From Emticicia sp. CRIBPO (GTDB lineage Bacteria; Bacteroidota; Bacteroidia; Cytophagales; Spirosomataceae), in assembly GCF_009905725.1 (NCBI RefSeq), contig NZ_JAAAKV010000003.1, positions 457,866 through 521,865 of the forward strand: DNA of 64,000 nucleotides, in the 5' to 3' direction. The notes beneath the pieces are model-generated. The model was not told the DNA's origin and ran no database searches. It saw nothing but the letters and a program-made list of their open reading frames with translations. Below, one piece after another: positions 24,831 through 34,476 of the stretch. The position numbers and the translations under genes were made by a program. Numbering within the stretch: position 1 is the stretch's first letter; each line of letters opens with the position of its first letter.

Positions 24831-26357
24831 ATGGAGTCAATCTTAAAACAACTTGGCCTGAAAGCCTCAAATCATGGAGTATCCACCGGACTAAATAGCT
24901 GGGAAGGCAGCGGAAGTGAACTGACTTCCTGGTCGCCGGTAGACGGAAAAGTGATCGGAAAAGTAAAACAAGCTTCAGCCGACGACTACGAAAAAGTAGT
25001 GCTCAAAGCACAGGAAGCCTTTAAAGTGTGGAGAACCAAGCCCGCTCCGCAAAGAGGGGAGATCGTCAGACAAATGGGCGACGCCTTCAGGGCCAACAAA
25101 GAAGCCCTCGGCAAATTGGTCAGCTACGAAATGGGCAAAAGCCTGCAGGAAGGACTCGGTGAGGTACAGGAGATCATCGATATTTGTGATTTCGCGGTAG
25201 GCCTTTCAAGACAATTGTACGGTCTGACGATGCACTCCGAAAGACCCGCTCACAGGATGTATGAACAATGGCATCCGATCGGAATAGTAGGTGTTATTTC
25301 CGCCTTCAATTTCCCGGTGGCGGTCTGGTCATGGAACACCATGCTGGGCTGGGTTTGCGGCGACGTCTGCATCTGGAAGCCTTCGGAAAAAACACCGTTG
25401 TCAGCGATAGCCTGTCAGAATATCATCTCGGAAGTTTTGCGTAAAAATAATGTGCCGGAAGGCGTTTCGTCTGTCATCATTGGCGACAGAACTATCGGAG
25501 AGTTGTTTTCAAACGACACCAGGATACCGCTCGTTTCTGCCACAGGAAGCACAAGGATGGGAAAAGCCGTCGGTAAGGCAGTAGGAGAGAGGCTCGGCAG
25601 AAGTCTGCTTGAACTGGGAGGCAATAACGCCATCATCGTGACAGAAAGTGCAGATCTAAAACTCGTCATTCCGGCGGTTGTTTTCGGGGCGGTGGGTACG
25701 GCCGGTCAGCGTTGCACCACCACCCGCAGACTGATTGTCCAGGATACCATAATAGAAGAAGTAAAACAAAAACTCGTTTCAGCTTACAGTCAGATCAAAA
25801 TCGGTGATCCTTTGGATGTGAACATGCACGTCGGGCCATTGATAGATACCGACGCGGTGGAGGCCTATAAAAAGGCCATCGAAGAAGCCGTCAGCCAGGG
25901 TGGAGAGGTGTTGTCGGGAGGTAAAGTGATCAGTTCGGATGCCACGGCTTCCGGTTGTTATGTAGAGCCGACGCTGATAGCTGCAAAGGCACAGACAGCG
26001 GTGGTATGTCATGAAACATTCGCCCCGATTCTGTATATCCTTTCATTCAAAACGCTGGATGAAGCCATTGAGCTTCAGAACGGCGTTCCGCAGGGACTTT
26101 CCTCGGCTATTTTCTCGCTCAATATCCGGGAAACAGAGCAGTTCCTTTCTGTGACGGGGTCTGACTGCGGCATAGCCAATGTCAACATCGGAACGTCCGG
26201 TGCCGAGATCGGCGGAGCCTTTGGTGGTGAAAAAGAAACCGGCGGCGGCCGCGAAAGTGGTTCAGATGCCTGGAAAGCCTACATGAGAAGACAAACCAAT
26301 ACGATCAACTACGGCAACAGCCTGCCGTTGGCACAGGGAATCAAATTTGATTTTTGA
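24831..26357 (+). CDS. Aldehyde dehydrogenase, ALDH7-type (alpha-aminoadipate semialdehyde dehydrogenase-like)
   Basis: The 508 residues follow the ALDH7/antiquitin pattern from the N-terminus ([13 protein letters not shown], then [13 protein letters not shown]) to [13 protein letters not shown]. The cofactor site is [14 protein letters not shown], the Glu motif LELGGNNAI and the catalytic Cys lies in [13 protein letters not shown]. Next come [10 protein letters not shown] and the C-terminal [26 protein letters not shown]. Such enzymes oxidise alpha-aminoadipate semialdehyde to aminoadipate with NAD in lysine breakdown; other aldehydes are also used. The gene is monocistronic, ending in a strong terminator at 26380-26415. 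Confidence 0.92.
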   Translation: MESILKQLGLKASNHGVSTGLNSWEGSGSELTSWSPVDGKVIGKVKQASADDYEKVVLKAQEAFKVWRTKPAPQRGEIVRQMGDAFRANKEALGKLVSYEMGKSLQEGLGEVQEIIDICDFAVGLSRQLYGLTMHSERPAHRMYEQWHPIGIVGVISAFNFPVAVWSWNTMLGWVCGDVCIWKPSEKTPLSAIACQNIISEVLRKNNVPEGVSSVIIGDRTIGELFSNDTRIPLVSATGSTRMGKAVGKAVGERLGRSLLELGGNNAIIVTESADLKLVIPAVVFGAVGTAGQRCTTTRRLIVQDTIIEEVKQKLVSAYSQIKIGDPLDVNMHVGPLIDTDAVEAYKKAIEEAVSQGGEVLSGGKVISSDATASGCYVEPTLIAAKAQTAVVCHETFAPILYILSFKTLDEAIELQNGVPQGLSSAIFSLNIRETEQFLSVTGSDCGIANVNIGTSGAEIGGAFGGEKETGGGRESGSDAWKAYMRRQTNTINYGNSLPLAQGIKFDF

Positions 26358-26379
26358 TTTTTTTAAAAAATATGCGTTG

Positions 26380-26415
26380 AAAAGGGGTTTGAAGCACATC
26401 GCTTCAGACCCTTTT
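26380..26415 (+). terminator. Rho-independent terminator of the aldehyde dehydrogenase gene
   Basis: Arms AAAAGGGGTTTGAAGC and GCTTCAGACCCTTTT pair except for two central bases, around ACATC, and are followed by ACTTTTTAC. It lies 23 bases after the stop. Confidence 0.8.
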
Positions 26416-26524
26416 ACTTTTTACGAAATCCTGTTTTATTTTTTAAAGATTGTTTTTTAACTTTAGATAAATTATTCAGAATAAGCCGTTTGCCAGAAAA
26501 CTTTTAACCCAGACTTGAAGTCCA

Positions 26525-27181
26525 TTGAAAACACCTGCAGAACGCCTCACTTTCTATAAAGAGTTGTATTACCGGGAAATTGACAGAAGAAAGGATTTTA
26601 ACAATGCCATTTCTGTTCCTATTGCATTACTTACCGGCGTGTTCTCCATTCTTTTTTATGTTGTTTCTGTCTATGATTTTTCTCGCTGGATTTTTCAGGA
26701 TTTTTTATTTTTAGCATCGGTTTTCATCAGTTTTGTGCTCTTTATCGTCAGTGGTTTTCACACGGTTAAGTTTTATGCCAATATTGATGCCGGATTTAAG
26801 ACCGTGGAGATTCCGGGCCCGGTGCAGATTGATAAATACAGGCTCGATCTGCTTGATTATCACAAAGACCTGGATGAGGCGGATAAAAAACTGACGGACT
26901 GGCTGATTTCCGAATACCTGGCCTCAGCCGAAAATTATCAGGTCAATAATGATTTAAAGGCAAGACATTTTTTTAAATTTAAGAGATATTTTATTTACGG
27001 CATGAGCATCCTGATCTTTTCAGGTTTTCTGTTTATGCTCAATTTCATCAGGGAAAAGGATCATAAGACGGAACAAATCCATATCAGTCTTGAAATTCCT
27101 GATCTTAAATGGAAGAGTGAGTTCGTACTTTCCGGAGATTCATTGAAAAAAGACAGCGTGAAACTAACATTAAAAAAATGA
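26525..27181 (+). CDS. Membrane protein of unknown function (218 residues)
   Basis: A short basic cytoplasmic N-terminus is followed by two close membrane helices (about residues 31-50 and 58-78). A soluble, charged middle part (about 80-155, with YRLDLLDYHKDLDEADKKLTDWLISEYL) comes next, then a third helix (FIYGMSILIFSGFLFMLNFI) and a charged tail. The start is a TTG at 26525; no ATG is available. Its stop overlaps the next gene as ATGA. No domain is recognised. The layout (helices flanking a coiled cytoplasmic loop) resembles small membrane accessory or effector proteins, but no function is assigned. Confidence 0.72.
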   Translation: MKTPAERLTFYKELYYREIDRRKDFNNAISVPIALLTGVFSILFYVVSVYDFSRWIFQDFLFLASVFISFVLFIVSGFHTVKFYANIDAGFKTVEIPGPVQIDKYRLDLLDYHKDLDEADKKLTDWLISEYLASAENYQVNNDLKARHFFKFKRYFIYGMSILIFSGFLFMLNFIREKDHKTEQIHISLEIPDLKWKSEFVLSGDSLKKDSVKLTLKK

Positions 27182-27420
27182 GTAAAGACATTACCAACGG
27201 GAGTGAAGAAACCGGAGAGCCTGTACCTCCGAAGAGCCGTTTGCTGGAGGATGCTAGGATGACAGAACCGGTTTCAGGATATGAGATGTATCCCGGCAGT
27301 CCGGCTCCGATGCCTGGAAATTCGATCAACACAAGAAAGACAAACCTTTTAGGAACCATCCTCCTGGTTATTTTAGGTGCTTTTATTGTGTTTGGTCTTT
27401 ATTTGATTTTTACTTCATAA
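27178..27420 (+). CDS. Small tail-anchored membrane protein (80 residues)
   Basis: A polar, Pro-rich N-terminal part (TGEPVPPKSRLLED, MYPGSPAPMPGNS) is followed by one C-terminal membrane helix (LLGTILLVILGAFIVFGLYLIF). The start overlaps the previous stop as ATGA, which supports it as a real, coupled gene. It ends head-to-head in overlap (six bases) with the convergent GMC gene. Function unknown; probably a partner of the upstream membrane protein. Confidence 0.65.
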   Translation: MSKDITNGSEETGEPVPPKSRLLEDARMTEPVSGYEMYPGSPAPMPGNSINTRKTNLLGTILLVILGAFIVFGLYLIFTS

Positions 27421-29121
27421 ATTCATTTTCTTCAGTTCACTCACGGCAAAATCAGCGGCACGGGCTGTTAAGGCCATGTAGGTGAGCGACGGGTTGACGG
27501 CCGAGCCTGAAGTCATACAGGCTCCGTCGGTCACAAAGACATTTTCACAGCCCCAGACCTGGTTGTTTTTGTTCAGGATGGAGTCTTTCTGCGAATGTCC
27601 CATTCTGGCCGTTCCCATTTCATGGATGCAAAGTCCGAAGCCTTTCCAGTCGTTAAAAGTGGAAATGTTTTTGAAACCTCCGGCTTCCAGCATTTCCGCG
27701 GCGTCATTTTCAATATCGACCCGCATTTTTCTTTCATTCTCTTTATATTCGGCAGACATGATCATCTGCGGCAGGCCCCATTTGTCTTTCTCATCTGCAG
27801 AAAGCCTGACGTGGTTCTCCACGTAAGGCAACGTTTCTGCAAACCCCGAAAGCTGTGTGGTCCATGGGCCCGGCTGGGCATGACTTTCTTTCAGCTCCTT
27901 TCCGAAACCTTCCGTTTCTGCTCCGAAACCTCTTTTGGTGTTGCCTTCATACGCAAAGCCTCTCAGGTAGTCTCTTTTTTCTGGTCCGATGTTTCTGAAT
28001 CTCGGGATATAAAACCCGTTGGGTCTTCTGCCGTAATAGTAGCGGTCTTCAAATCCCTCATAAGTTCCCTTGGCACCGACCCCGAAATGGTGATCCATAA
28101 GGTATTTTCCCAACACCCCGCTGTCATTACCCAGTCCGTTCGGGAATCTGTCGGAGATCGAATTCATCATGATATAGGTAGAGCCCAAAGCAGAAGCGTT
28201 CAGAAAGATGATTTTAGCTGTAAATTCAATTGTCTCATGGGTCAGCTGATCAATCACCCTTACCCCGCTTGCCTTTTTCAGTTTGGAATCATAAATGACA
28301 GAATGTACGATAGCGTTTGTGCGTATAGTGACATTGTTAGTTTTCTTCGCGGCCGGCAGGGTAGCGGCCTGGCTGCTGAAATAGGCACCGAAAGGGCAGC
28401 CCCTGCTGCACATGTTCCTGTACTGGCATGAAGCCCTTCCCAGGTCGGTTTGTTCTTTGGTAGGTTGGGTAAGATGGGCCTGCCTGGCGTGGATCAGGTG
28501 CCTGTCCGGAAACTTCGTTTTCAGAGAAGACCGGAAAGCTTCTTCCACACAATTCAGCGGCATGGGTGGTTGGAAAATACCGTCGGGTAAATGCCCGATA
28601 CCGTCCCTGTTGCCTGATATACCTGCAAACTTCTCTACATAATCATACCAGGGCTGCAGGTCTTTATAACGGATAGGCCAGTCTATCGCGATGCCTTCTT
28701 TGGCGTTGGCCTCAAAATCCATATCACTCATCCGCAAGGCGATCCTTCCCCAGGTAATGGACTTGCCGCCTTCCTGCCAGCTTCTGATCCAGTCGAATCT
28801 TTTCTCTTCCACGTAGGGATAATCAATGTCCTTGACAAAGAAGTGGGCGGTGGCTTCTGTGATTTTATTATTGGCCCTTGAAAGTACAGGATAATCTTTG
28901 AGATCTTTGAGGGGCATCCGTCCCCGGTGCGGAAATTCCCAGGGTGCTTTGGTGGCCGTAGGGTAGTCTGTAATGTGCTCAACAGCCCTTCCTCTTTCAA
29001 GAACCAGGACCTTCAAACCCTTTTCGGACAGCTCTTTTGCCGCCCATCCACCGGAAATTCCGGAGCCGACAACAATGGCATCAAAATTATTTTTAGTTTC
29101 ACCGCTACCGTTTAAAAACAT
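27415..29121 (-). CDS. GMC family oxidoreductase (copy 1)
   Basis: The FAD-binding motif DAIVVGSGISGGWAAKELSEKG is at about residues 14-36 and the C-terminal substrate domain carries HEMGTARMGH and NPSLTYMALTARAADFAV. A Cys cluster C232-x5-C238-x3-C242 (CQYRNMCSRGC) matches the 3Fe-4S ligand spacing known from the catalytic subunit of bacterial FAD glucose dehydrogenase. The 568-residue protein lacks its own signal peptide; by analogy it may be exported with the Tat-bearing subunit 3 encoded at 38041-38679. It would oxidise sugars or polyols in the periplasm. It is divergent from susC, with two paralogues beyond susD. Confidence 0.92.
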   Translation of the reverse strand: MFLNGSGETKNNFDAIVVGSGISGGWAAKELSEKGLKVLVLERGRAVEHITDYPTATKAPWEFPHRGRMPLKDLKDYPVLSRANNKITEATAHFFVKDIDYPYVEEKRFDWIRSWQEGGKSITWGRIALRMSDMDFEANAKEGIAIDWPIRYKDLQPWYDYVEKFAGISGNRDGIGHLPDGIFQPPMPLNCVEEAFRSSLKTKFPDRHLIHARQAHLTQPTKEQTDLGRASCQYRNMCSRGCPFGAYFSSQAATLPAAKKTNNVTIRTNAIVHSVIYDSKLKKASGVRVIDQLTHETIEFTAKIIFLNASALGSTYIMMNSISDRFPNGLGNDSGVLGKYLMDHHFGVGAKGTYEGFEDRYYYGRRPNGFYIPRFRNIGPEKRDYLRGFAYEGNTKRGFGAETEGFGKELKESHAQPGPWTTQLSGFAETLPYVENHVRLSADEKDKWGLPQMIMSAEYKENERKMRVDIENDAAEMLEAGGFKNISTFNDWKGFGLCIHEMGTARMGHSQKDSILNKNNQVWGCENVFVTDGACMTSGSAVNPSLTYMALTARAADFAVSELKKMNL

Positions 29122-29265
29122 GAATTTGTTTAGAGTTAGGTTATTTTGGACAAGATATCATGAATTCTGATCAAAAAAAAATCAGAAATTAAAATAATCA
29201 TTTTCAGGCACTTACACATCATCTGGGCCATTGATTAAATGTCAGATATACAATTAATAAAATTT

Positions 29266-29290
29266 TATCTTATTTTAATTATATAAGATA
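29266..29290. promoter_or_regulatory. Inverted repeat in the GMC/susC divergent region
   Basis: TATCTTA and TAAGATA form perfect 7-bp arms separated by 11 AT bases, about 50 bases before the susC start. It could be an operator for the divergent GMC and SusC genes; the region is so AT-rich that chance is not excluded. Confidence 0.35.
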
Positions 29291-29342
29291 ATTTTTTTAT
29301 TAATATTGCTTCCGATTCTTTTAACCTTTTAACAAAAAACTC

Positions 29343-32300
29343 ATGAAAAAAAACTACCCATCAGGAATGATGGGGAAGGGAGTATTGCTACTCTCCCTGT
29401 TCCTCTGTTCATTTCTTTCTTTTGCACAGAAAACAGTTACCGGGAAAATCACTGATGGTGAAACCGGAACGGGTCTGCCAGGTGCAACAATTTTGATTAA
29501 AGGCAGCACAAAAGGTACCTCTGCCAATGCGGATGGTAATTACTCTATCGATGTACCGGCAGGTGCAACTTTGGTATTCTCTTCTATCGGTTATGTGAGC
29601 GTTGAAGAAGCTGTGGCTAACAAGACAGTAATCAACATCACCCTTACCCCTGATTCAAAAGCTTTAAGTGAAGTGGTTGTGACCGGTTATGGTACCCAAA
29701 GGAAAAAAGACATCACAGGTGCGGTTACAGTTGTAAGTCCTAAAGAACTTACCGCTACACCGGCTGCCAGTGTTACCCAGATGCTTCAAGGTAGAGCATC
29801 AGGTGTGGTGGTTGGTAATGACAACTCTCCGGGTGGAGGAACCATGGTTCGTATCCGTGGATTTGGCTCAATTAACAACAACTCTCCTCTTTACGTTATT
29901 GACGGTGTGCCTACTCAGGGTACACTGAACCAGTTGAACCCGAATGATATTGAGTCGATGCAGGTATTGAAAGATGCTTCTGCTGCTTCTATCTATGGTG
30001 CAAGAGCTGCCAACGGTGTAGTCATCATCACCACCAAAAAAGGTAAAGCAGGTGAGCCTAACATTTCGTTTGACTTCTACACTGGTACCCAGACCCCGGG
30101 CAAAATGCTTGACCTTCTTAACACCCAGGAGTTAGGGCAATACCTTTACGAAGCTGACCTTGGAGCAGGAAAAAACCCTTCGGTGACTTCTCCTTCCGTA
30201 CAATACAAATTCGGACCAAACGGTGAGCAAACCATTGCTGACTACATCTATCCTAACGTTTACGGTACTCTACCGAGCAATTACACCTATACCAATGATA
30301 TCGCTGACCCTAAACTGGGAACTACAGCTTTCAACATTACCAAGGCTAATAAGGAAGGTACTGACTGGCAGGATGCTATCTTTGATCCGGCTCCGATTTC
30401 GAACTATCAGATCGGTGCAACCGGAGGAACCAATTCAGGTAAATATGCGATCTCGGCCAACTATTTCAAGCAGGACGGTATCCTGAAATACACCAAGTAT
30501 AACAGATACTCTTTAAGAGCCAATACCGACTTCAAAAAAGGCAGGCTGACTATCGGTGAGAACTTTACTTTCGCCTATGATGAAAGACAAGGTATTACCA
30601 ACAATGACGAGTCGAACCCGATCATGTTTGCGATCCGTGTTCACCCTATCATTCCTGTATTTGACATCACGGGAGGTCCTGTGGCTTTAGGCGGTACAAA
30701 CACTTCTCCTTACAATGGTTTTGCCGGTAGTAAAGGGGTTAACTTAGGTAATGCTCCTAACCCGCTTGCCCGTTTGTATCGTGAAAAAGACAACATCACC
30801 AAAGGAACTCACGCTTTCGGTAATGCTTTTGCTGAGATTGACATCATTAAAGGTCTTAAAGCCAGAACAAGTTTCGGTCTGGAATACAACCAGTACAACA
30901 GATCTGAGTATTTCCACCGTGATATTGAAGCTGCTGAAGCAAGAAATGCGAACAGCTTGAACGTGATCAATAACTTTGATAAGTCCATCACCTGGTTCAA
31001 TACATTGAATTATGACAAAACCATCGGTGATCACGCCTTCAATGTGTTGGTAGGAACAGAAGCAGTGAGTACTTACTCTGTAGCCTTCCAGGCCAGCAGA
31101 AGTGGTTTTGCTTTTGATGACCTTGACTACAGATACCTTGACGCAGGTTCTGCTTCAGGATTGAGCAACGCCGGTGGAGGTGCTACCATGAGCCGTTTGT
31201 TCTCTCAGTTTGGTAAAATCAACTACGGCTATAAAGACCTGGTACTTGCCGACTTTACTTTAAGACGTGACGGTTCTTCACGTTTCTCCGCTGCCAACAG
31301 ATACGGGGTGTTCCCTGCATTCTCTGTAGGTTTACGTATGACTGAGCTTAGCTTTATGAAAGAAGTGAAGTTTGTGGATGATCTGAAAGTAAGAGTAGGT
31401 TGGGGTAAAACGGGTAACCAGCTGATCCCGAACGTTTACAACTCATATACCCTTTATGCACCGGATCCTTTGAATAATGCCTATGACATCAACGGTACAG
31501 GTTCTTCTATCACCGGTGGTTTTGACCTTGTTCAGTTCGGTAACAACAATGGTAAATGGGAAACCAATACCTCGACCAACATCGGTTTTGATGCTGTTAT
31601 GTTCAAGAGCAGGCTTGAATTTGTGTTTGACTGGTATAACCGTATCACTTCTGACATGTTGACCCAGATCCAGATCCCTAGAACAGCCGGTACAGGTACT
31701 ATTCCTTACACCAACATCGGTGAAATACGTAACAGAGGTTTTGATATCGGATTGAATTACAGAGATAAAATTGCTGATTTCCGTTATACAGTAGGTGTTA
31801 GTTTCGGACATTACAAAAACGAAGTGTTGAAACTGAACAATGACCCTAATGCAACCGTCTTCGGTTTCACTACCCGTCTTCCGGCTATTTCTGCTACCAA
31901 AGCAGGTTTACCGATTGCAAGTTTCTATGGTTACATCGTTGATGGCGTTATCAAGGATAAGGCTGAAGCTGATGCAGCTCCTAAGTTCGGAACTTACACA
32001 AGAGAAGGTACTTTCAAATTCAGGGATATCAACGGAGACGGTATTATCACTGCAGCTGACAGAACGATCATCGGTAACCCGCACCCTGATTTCACTTATG
32101 GTATCAACCTTAATTTCGGATACAAAAACTGGGATCTGACAATGTTTGCCCAAGGCTCGCAAGGAAATGAGATCTTCAACTATGTGAGATACTGGACAGA
32201 TTTCAACACCTTCCAGGGTAACAGGTCTAAAGACATGTTGTACAACTCATGGAAGAAGTCGGGAGATGTGGCTAAACTACCTCGTCTGAATTCAGGTGAT

Positions 32301-32597
32301 GCCACCAGCCAGCAGATCTCAAGCTACTTCATCGAAGACGGATCGTACATGAGAATCAAGAACATCCAGTTGACTTATACCATTCCTAACAAATGGATAT
32401 CTAAAATCGGACTTTCTTCTTCTCAGATTTATGTTCAGGGACAAAACCTGTTCACATTCACAAAATACACCGGACTTGATCCTGATATTAACCTGAGAAG
32501 ATCGGGTAATGATAACCAGGATATTCACATGGGTATTGATGAAGGAGCATATCCTGTAGCGAAATCATACCTTGTCGGAGTACGTCTTGGCTTCTAA
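29343..32597 (+). CDS. SusC/RagA-type TonB-linked outer membrane transporter
   Basis: A signal peptide (GVLLLSLFLCSFLSFAQ) leads to the carboxypeptidase-like domain (TVTGKITDGETGTGLPGATILIKG) and the TonB-box-like region with SEVVVTGYGTQRKKDITGAV. The plug domain follows (LQGRASGVVVGNDNSPGGGTMVRIRGFGSINNNSPLYVIDGVP), and the remaining 850 residues form the beta-barrel, ending with the aromatic VGVRLGF. SusC proteins import oligosaccharides or peptides using TonB energy, with SusD as the surface lid. The partner gene follows 26 bases downstream. No glycoside hydrolase or regulator is adjacent; GMC dehydrogenases flank the pair instead. Confidence 0.96.
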   Translation: MKKNYPSGMMGKGVLLLSLFLCSFLSFAQKTVTGKITDGETGTGLPGATILIKGSTKGTSANADGNYSIDVPAGATLVFSSIGYVSVEEAVANKTVINITLTPDSKALSEVVVTGYGTQRKKDITGAVTVVSPKELTATPAASVTQMLQGRASGVVVGNDNSPGGGTMVRIRGFGSINNNSPLYVIDGVPTQGTLNQLNPNDIESMQVLKDASAASIYGARAANGVVIITTKKGKAGEPNISFDFYTGTQTPGKMLDLLNTQELGQYLYEADLGAGKNPSVTSPSVQYKFGPNGEQTIADYIYPNVYGTLPSNYTYTNDIADPKLGTTAFNITKANKEGTDWQDAIFDPAPISNYQIGATGGTNSGKYAISANYFKQDGILKYTKYNRYSLRANTDFKKGRLTIGENFTFAYDERQGITNNDESNPIMFAIRVHPIIPVFDITGGPVALGGTNTSPYNGFAGSKGVNLGNAPNPLARLYREKDNITKGTHAFGNAFAEIDIIKGLKARTSFGLEYNQYNRSEYFHRDIEAAEARNANSLNVINNFDKSITWFNTLNYDKTIGDHAFNVLVGTEAVSTYSVAFQASRSGFAFDDLDYRYLDAGSASGLSNAGGGATMSRLFSQFGKINYGYKDLVLADFTLRRDGSSRFSAANRYGVFPAFSVGLRMTELSFMKEVKFVDDLKVRVGWGKTGNQLIPNVYNSYTLYAPDPLNNAYDINGTGSSITGGFDLVQFGNNNGKWETNTSTNIGFDAVMFKSRLEFVFDWYNRITSDMLTQIQIPRTAGTGTIPYTNIGEIRNRGFDIGLNYRDKIADFRYTVGVSFGHYKNEVLKLNNDPNATVFGFTTRLPAISATKAGLPIASFYGYIVDGVIKDKAEADAAPKFGTYTREGTFKFRDINGDGIITAADRTIIGNPHPDFTYGINLNFGYKNWDLTMFAQGSQGNEIFNYVRYWTDFNTFQGNRSKDMLYNSWKKSGDVAKLPRLNSGDATSQQISSYFIEDGSYMRIKNIQLTYTIPNKWISKIGLSSSQIYVQGQNLFTFTKYTGLDPDINLRRSGNDNQDIHMGIDEGAYPVAKSYLVGVRLGF

Positions 32598-32623
32598 TCT
32601 TAAAATAAAAATATTTATTTATA

Positions 32624-34387
32624 ATGAAAAAAATACTCATAATAATAGTCTTAATCGGATTCAGCTTTTCCTGCTCCGATGATTTCTTTGACGTGAAGCC
32701 ACAGGGTAGGGCTTCCATTGAACAGCTGAGCAACAAAAATGGTGTGAATGCTTTGCTTATCGGTGCTTATTCCCTGATGGACGGTGTAGGTTCAGGTAAT
32801 ACAGGCCGTACTTCAACCATCTCCAATTATGTTTTTGGTGGTATTTCAAGCGATGACGCCGTGAAAGGTACAGATGCGGGTGACCAACCTGAGCAGTCTT
32901 TTATTGAGCAATACAACTGGCTGGCTGATAATACCTACTTCTTGGGTAAATGGTGGCACCACTATGACGCGGTTGCCCGTGCCAACGAGGTTATACAGAT
33001 TGTGAGCAGTGCCGCAGTAAAAGACATGACCGATGCGGAGAAAACCCAGGTGATTGCCGAAGCTCGTTTTTTAAGAGGCCATAACCACTTTGAAGCCAAA
33101 AAAGTATGGAACAATGTGCCTTATATTGATGAGAAAATTTATGTCGCTGCAGATCCGAATTCTACCAAGATACCGAATACAACGGATATCTGGGCTAACA
33201 TCGAGGCTGACTTCGACTTTGCCGCTAAAAACCTTCCTGCAGTTCAGTCTCAGAAAGGAAGAGCTACACAGTGGGCTGCAAAAACATACCTGGCAAAAAC
33301 TTTATTGTTCCAGAAAAAGTGGGCTGCTGCCAAAACTTTGCTTGAAGACGTATATAAAAATTCTGGCAAAAAACTGGTAGCTAACTATCATGACAATTAC
33401 AGAACTGCCGGAAACAACAATACTGAGTCGATCTTCGAAGTACAGTTCTCTGTTAATGACGGTACCAACGGTAACAACGGTAACGCCGGTGATAACCTTA
33501 ACTGGCCGTATTCTTCAACTGCACCGGGCAGAGGATGTTGCGGATTCTACCAGCCTTCTCATAACCTCGTGAACGCCTTCAAAACTGAGAATGGTCTGCC
33601 TATGATCGGTGATGCTGTTGACGGTTCATTGGATACTTACAATAAAGTAGATCTTCCGAATGATCAGGGAATCACTGCCGCTACTGCCTTTACATTGGAT
33701 AAAACAGTGCCGGTAGATCCGAGATTAGACTGGACAGTAGGTCGCAGAGGCGTTAACTTCCTTGACTGGGGTCCTATGCCGGGTTCAACCTGGATCAGAG
33801 ACCAGGTGTATGCAGGTCCATTCACAGGTAAAAAATGGATGTACTATGCAGGTGAGGAAGGAAGTACTACCCACTCTACCAGCAGAAGAAACGTAAACAA
33901 CAACTTCAGACTTCTGAAATTGTCTCATGTTATTCTTTGGCTGGCTGAATGTGAAGCTGAATTGGGTAACCTGGCTGCAGCTGAAACTTATGTGAACCTG
34001 ATCAGAAACCGTGCTAAAACCGGTTCAGTTCAGGATGCATCAGTCACTTATGTAGTTGAGCCGTATCCTGCAGGTACATTTGCTGCTAAAGGAGCTAACT
34101 ATGCTAAAAATGCCGTTCACATGGAGCAACGTCTTGAGTTCGCCATGGAAGGCCACAGGTTCTTTGACCTGGTTCGCTGGGGCATAGCTGAAAAAGTATT
34201 GAACAAATACATTGCTGAAGAATCGGTTCAGGGAACAGAACCTTCAGGAAGGAAATTCGGTAAGAGGGGTTATATGGCCGGTAAAACATTTACTGCTAAA
34301 AATAACTATTACCCGCTTCCTCAGGATGAAATCCTCAATAGCCAGAAAGACGGAAAACCGACATTGGTTCAGAATCCGGGCTATTAA
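32624..34387 (+). CDS. SusD/RagB-type surface lipoprotein
   Basis: The lipoprotein signal peptide ends FSFSC, with the lipidated Cys followed by SDDFFDVKPQGR, typical of SusD. The helical TPR-like core includes ADNTYFLGKWWHHYDAVARANEVI, FLRGHNHFEAKKVWNNVPYI, and AAKTYLAKTLLFQKKW. The end has the standard HMEQRLEFAMEGHRFFDLVRWG and NNYYPLPQDEILNSQ. It binds the ligand above the SusC barrel at the cell surface. The pair is closed by a terminator at 34416-34443, so susCD form a two-gene operon. Confidence 0.96.
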   Translation: MKKILIIIVLIGFSFSCSDDFFDVKPQGRASIEQLSNKNGVNALLIGAYSLMDGVGSGNTGRTSTISNYVFGGISSDDAVKGTDAGDQPEQSFIEQYNWLADNTYFLGKWWHHYDAVARANEVIQIVSSAAVKDMTDAEKTQVIAEARFLRGHNHFEAKKVWNNVPYIDEKIYVAADPNSTKIPNTTDIWANIEADFDFAAKNLPAVQSQKGRATQWAAKTYLAKTLLFQKKWAAAKTLLEDVYKNSGKKLVANYHDNYRTAGNNNTESIFEVQFSVNDGTNGNNGNAGDNLNWPYSSTAPGRGCCGFYQPSHNLVNAFKTENGLPMIGDAVDGSLDTYNKVDLPNDQGITAATAFTLDKTVPVDPRLDWTVGRRGVNFLDWGPMPGSTWIRDQVYAGPFTGKKWMYYAGEEGSTTHSTSRRNVNNNFRLLKLSHVILWLAECEAELGNLAAAETYVNLIRNRAKTGSVQDASVTYVVEPYPAGTFAAKGANYAKNAVHMEQRLEFAMEGHRFFDLVRWGIAEKVLNKYIAEESVQGTEPSGRKFGKRGYMAGKTFTAKNNYYPLPQDEILNSQKDGKPTLVQNPGY

Positions 34388-34415
34388 AATATATATAACC
34401 TAAAACCCAAAAAAG

Positions 34416-34443
34416 AGAGGCTGTCATTGATTTGGCAGCCTCT
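34416..34443 (+). terminator. Terminator of the susCD operon
   Basis: Arms AGAGGCTGTC and GGCAGCCTCT enclose eight bases, followed by ATCTTTTTAT, 28 bases after the susD stop. Confidence 0.75.
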
Positions 34444-34476
34444 ATCTTTTTATATTCCGTTAAACTTCTCTGTTTC

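Noticed and set aside
27595..28431. Long plus-strand frame (278 codons) inside GMC copy 1
   Set aside because: Antisense shadow of a well-supported gene, with Cys/Phe-rich meaningless translation. The same applies to 36421-37326 inside copy 3 and 35512-36081 inside copy 2.
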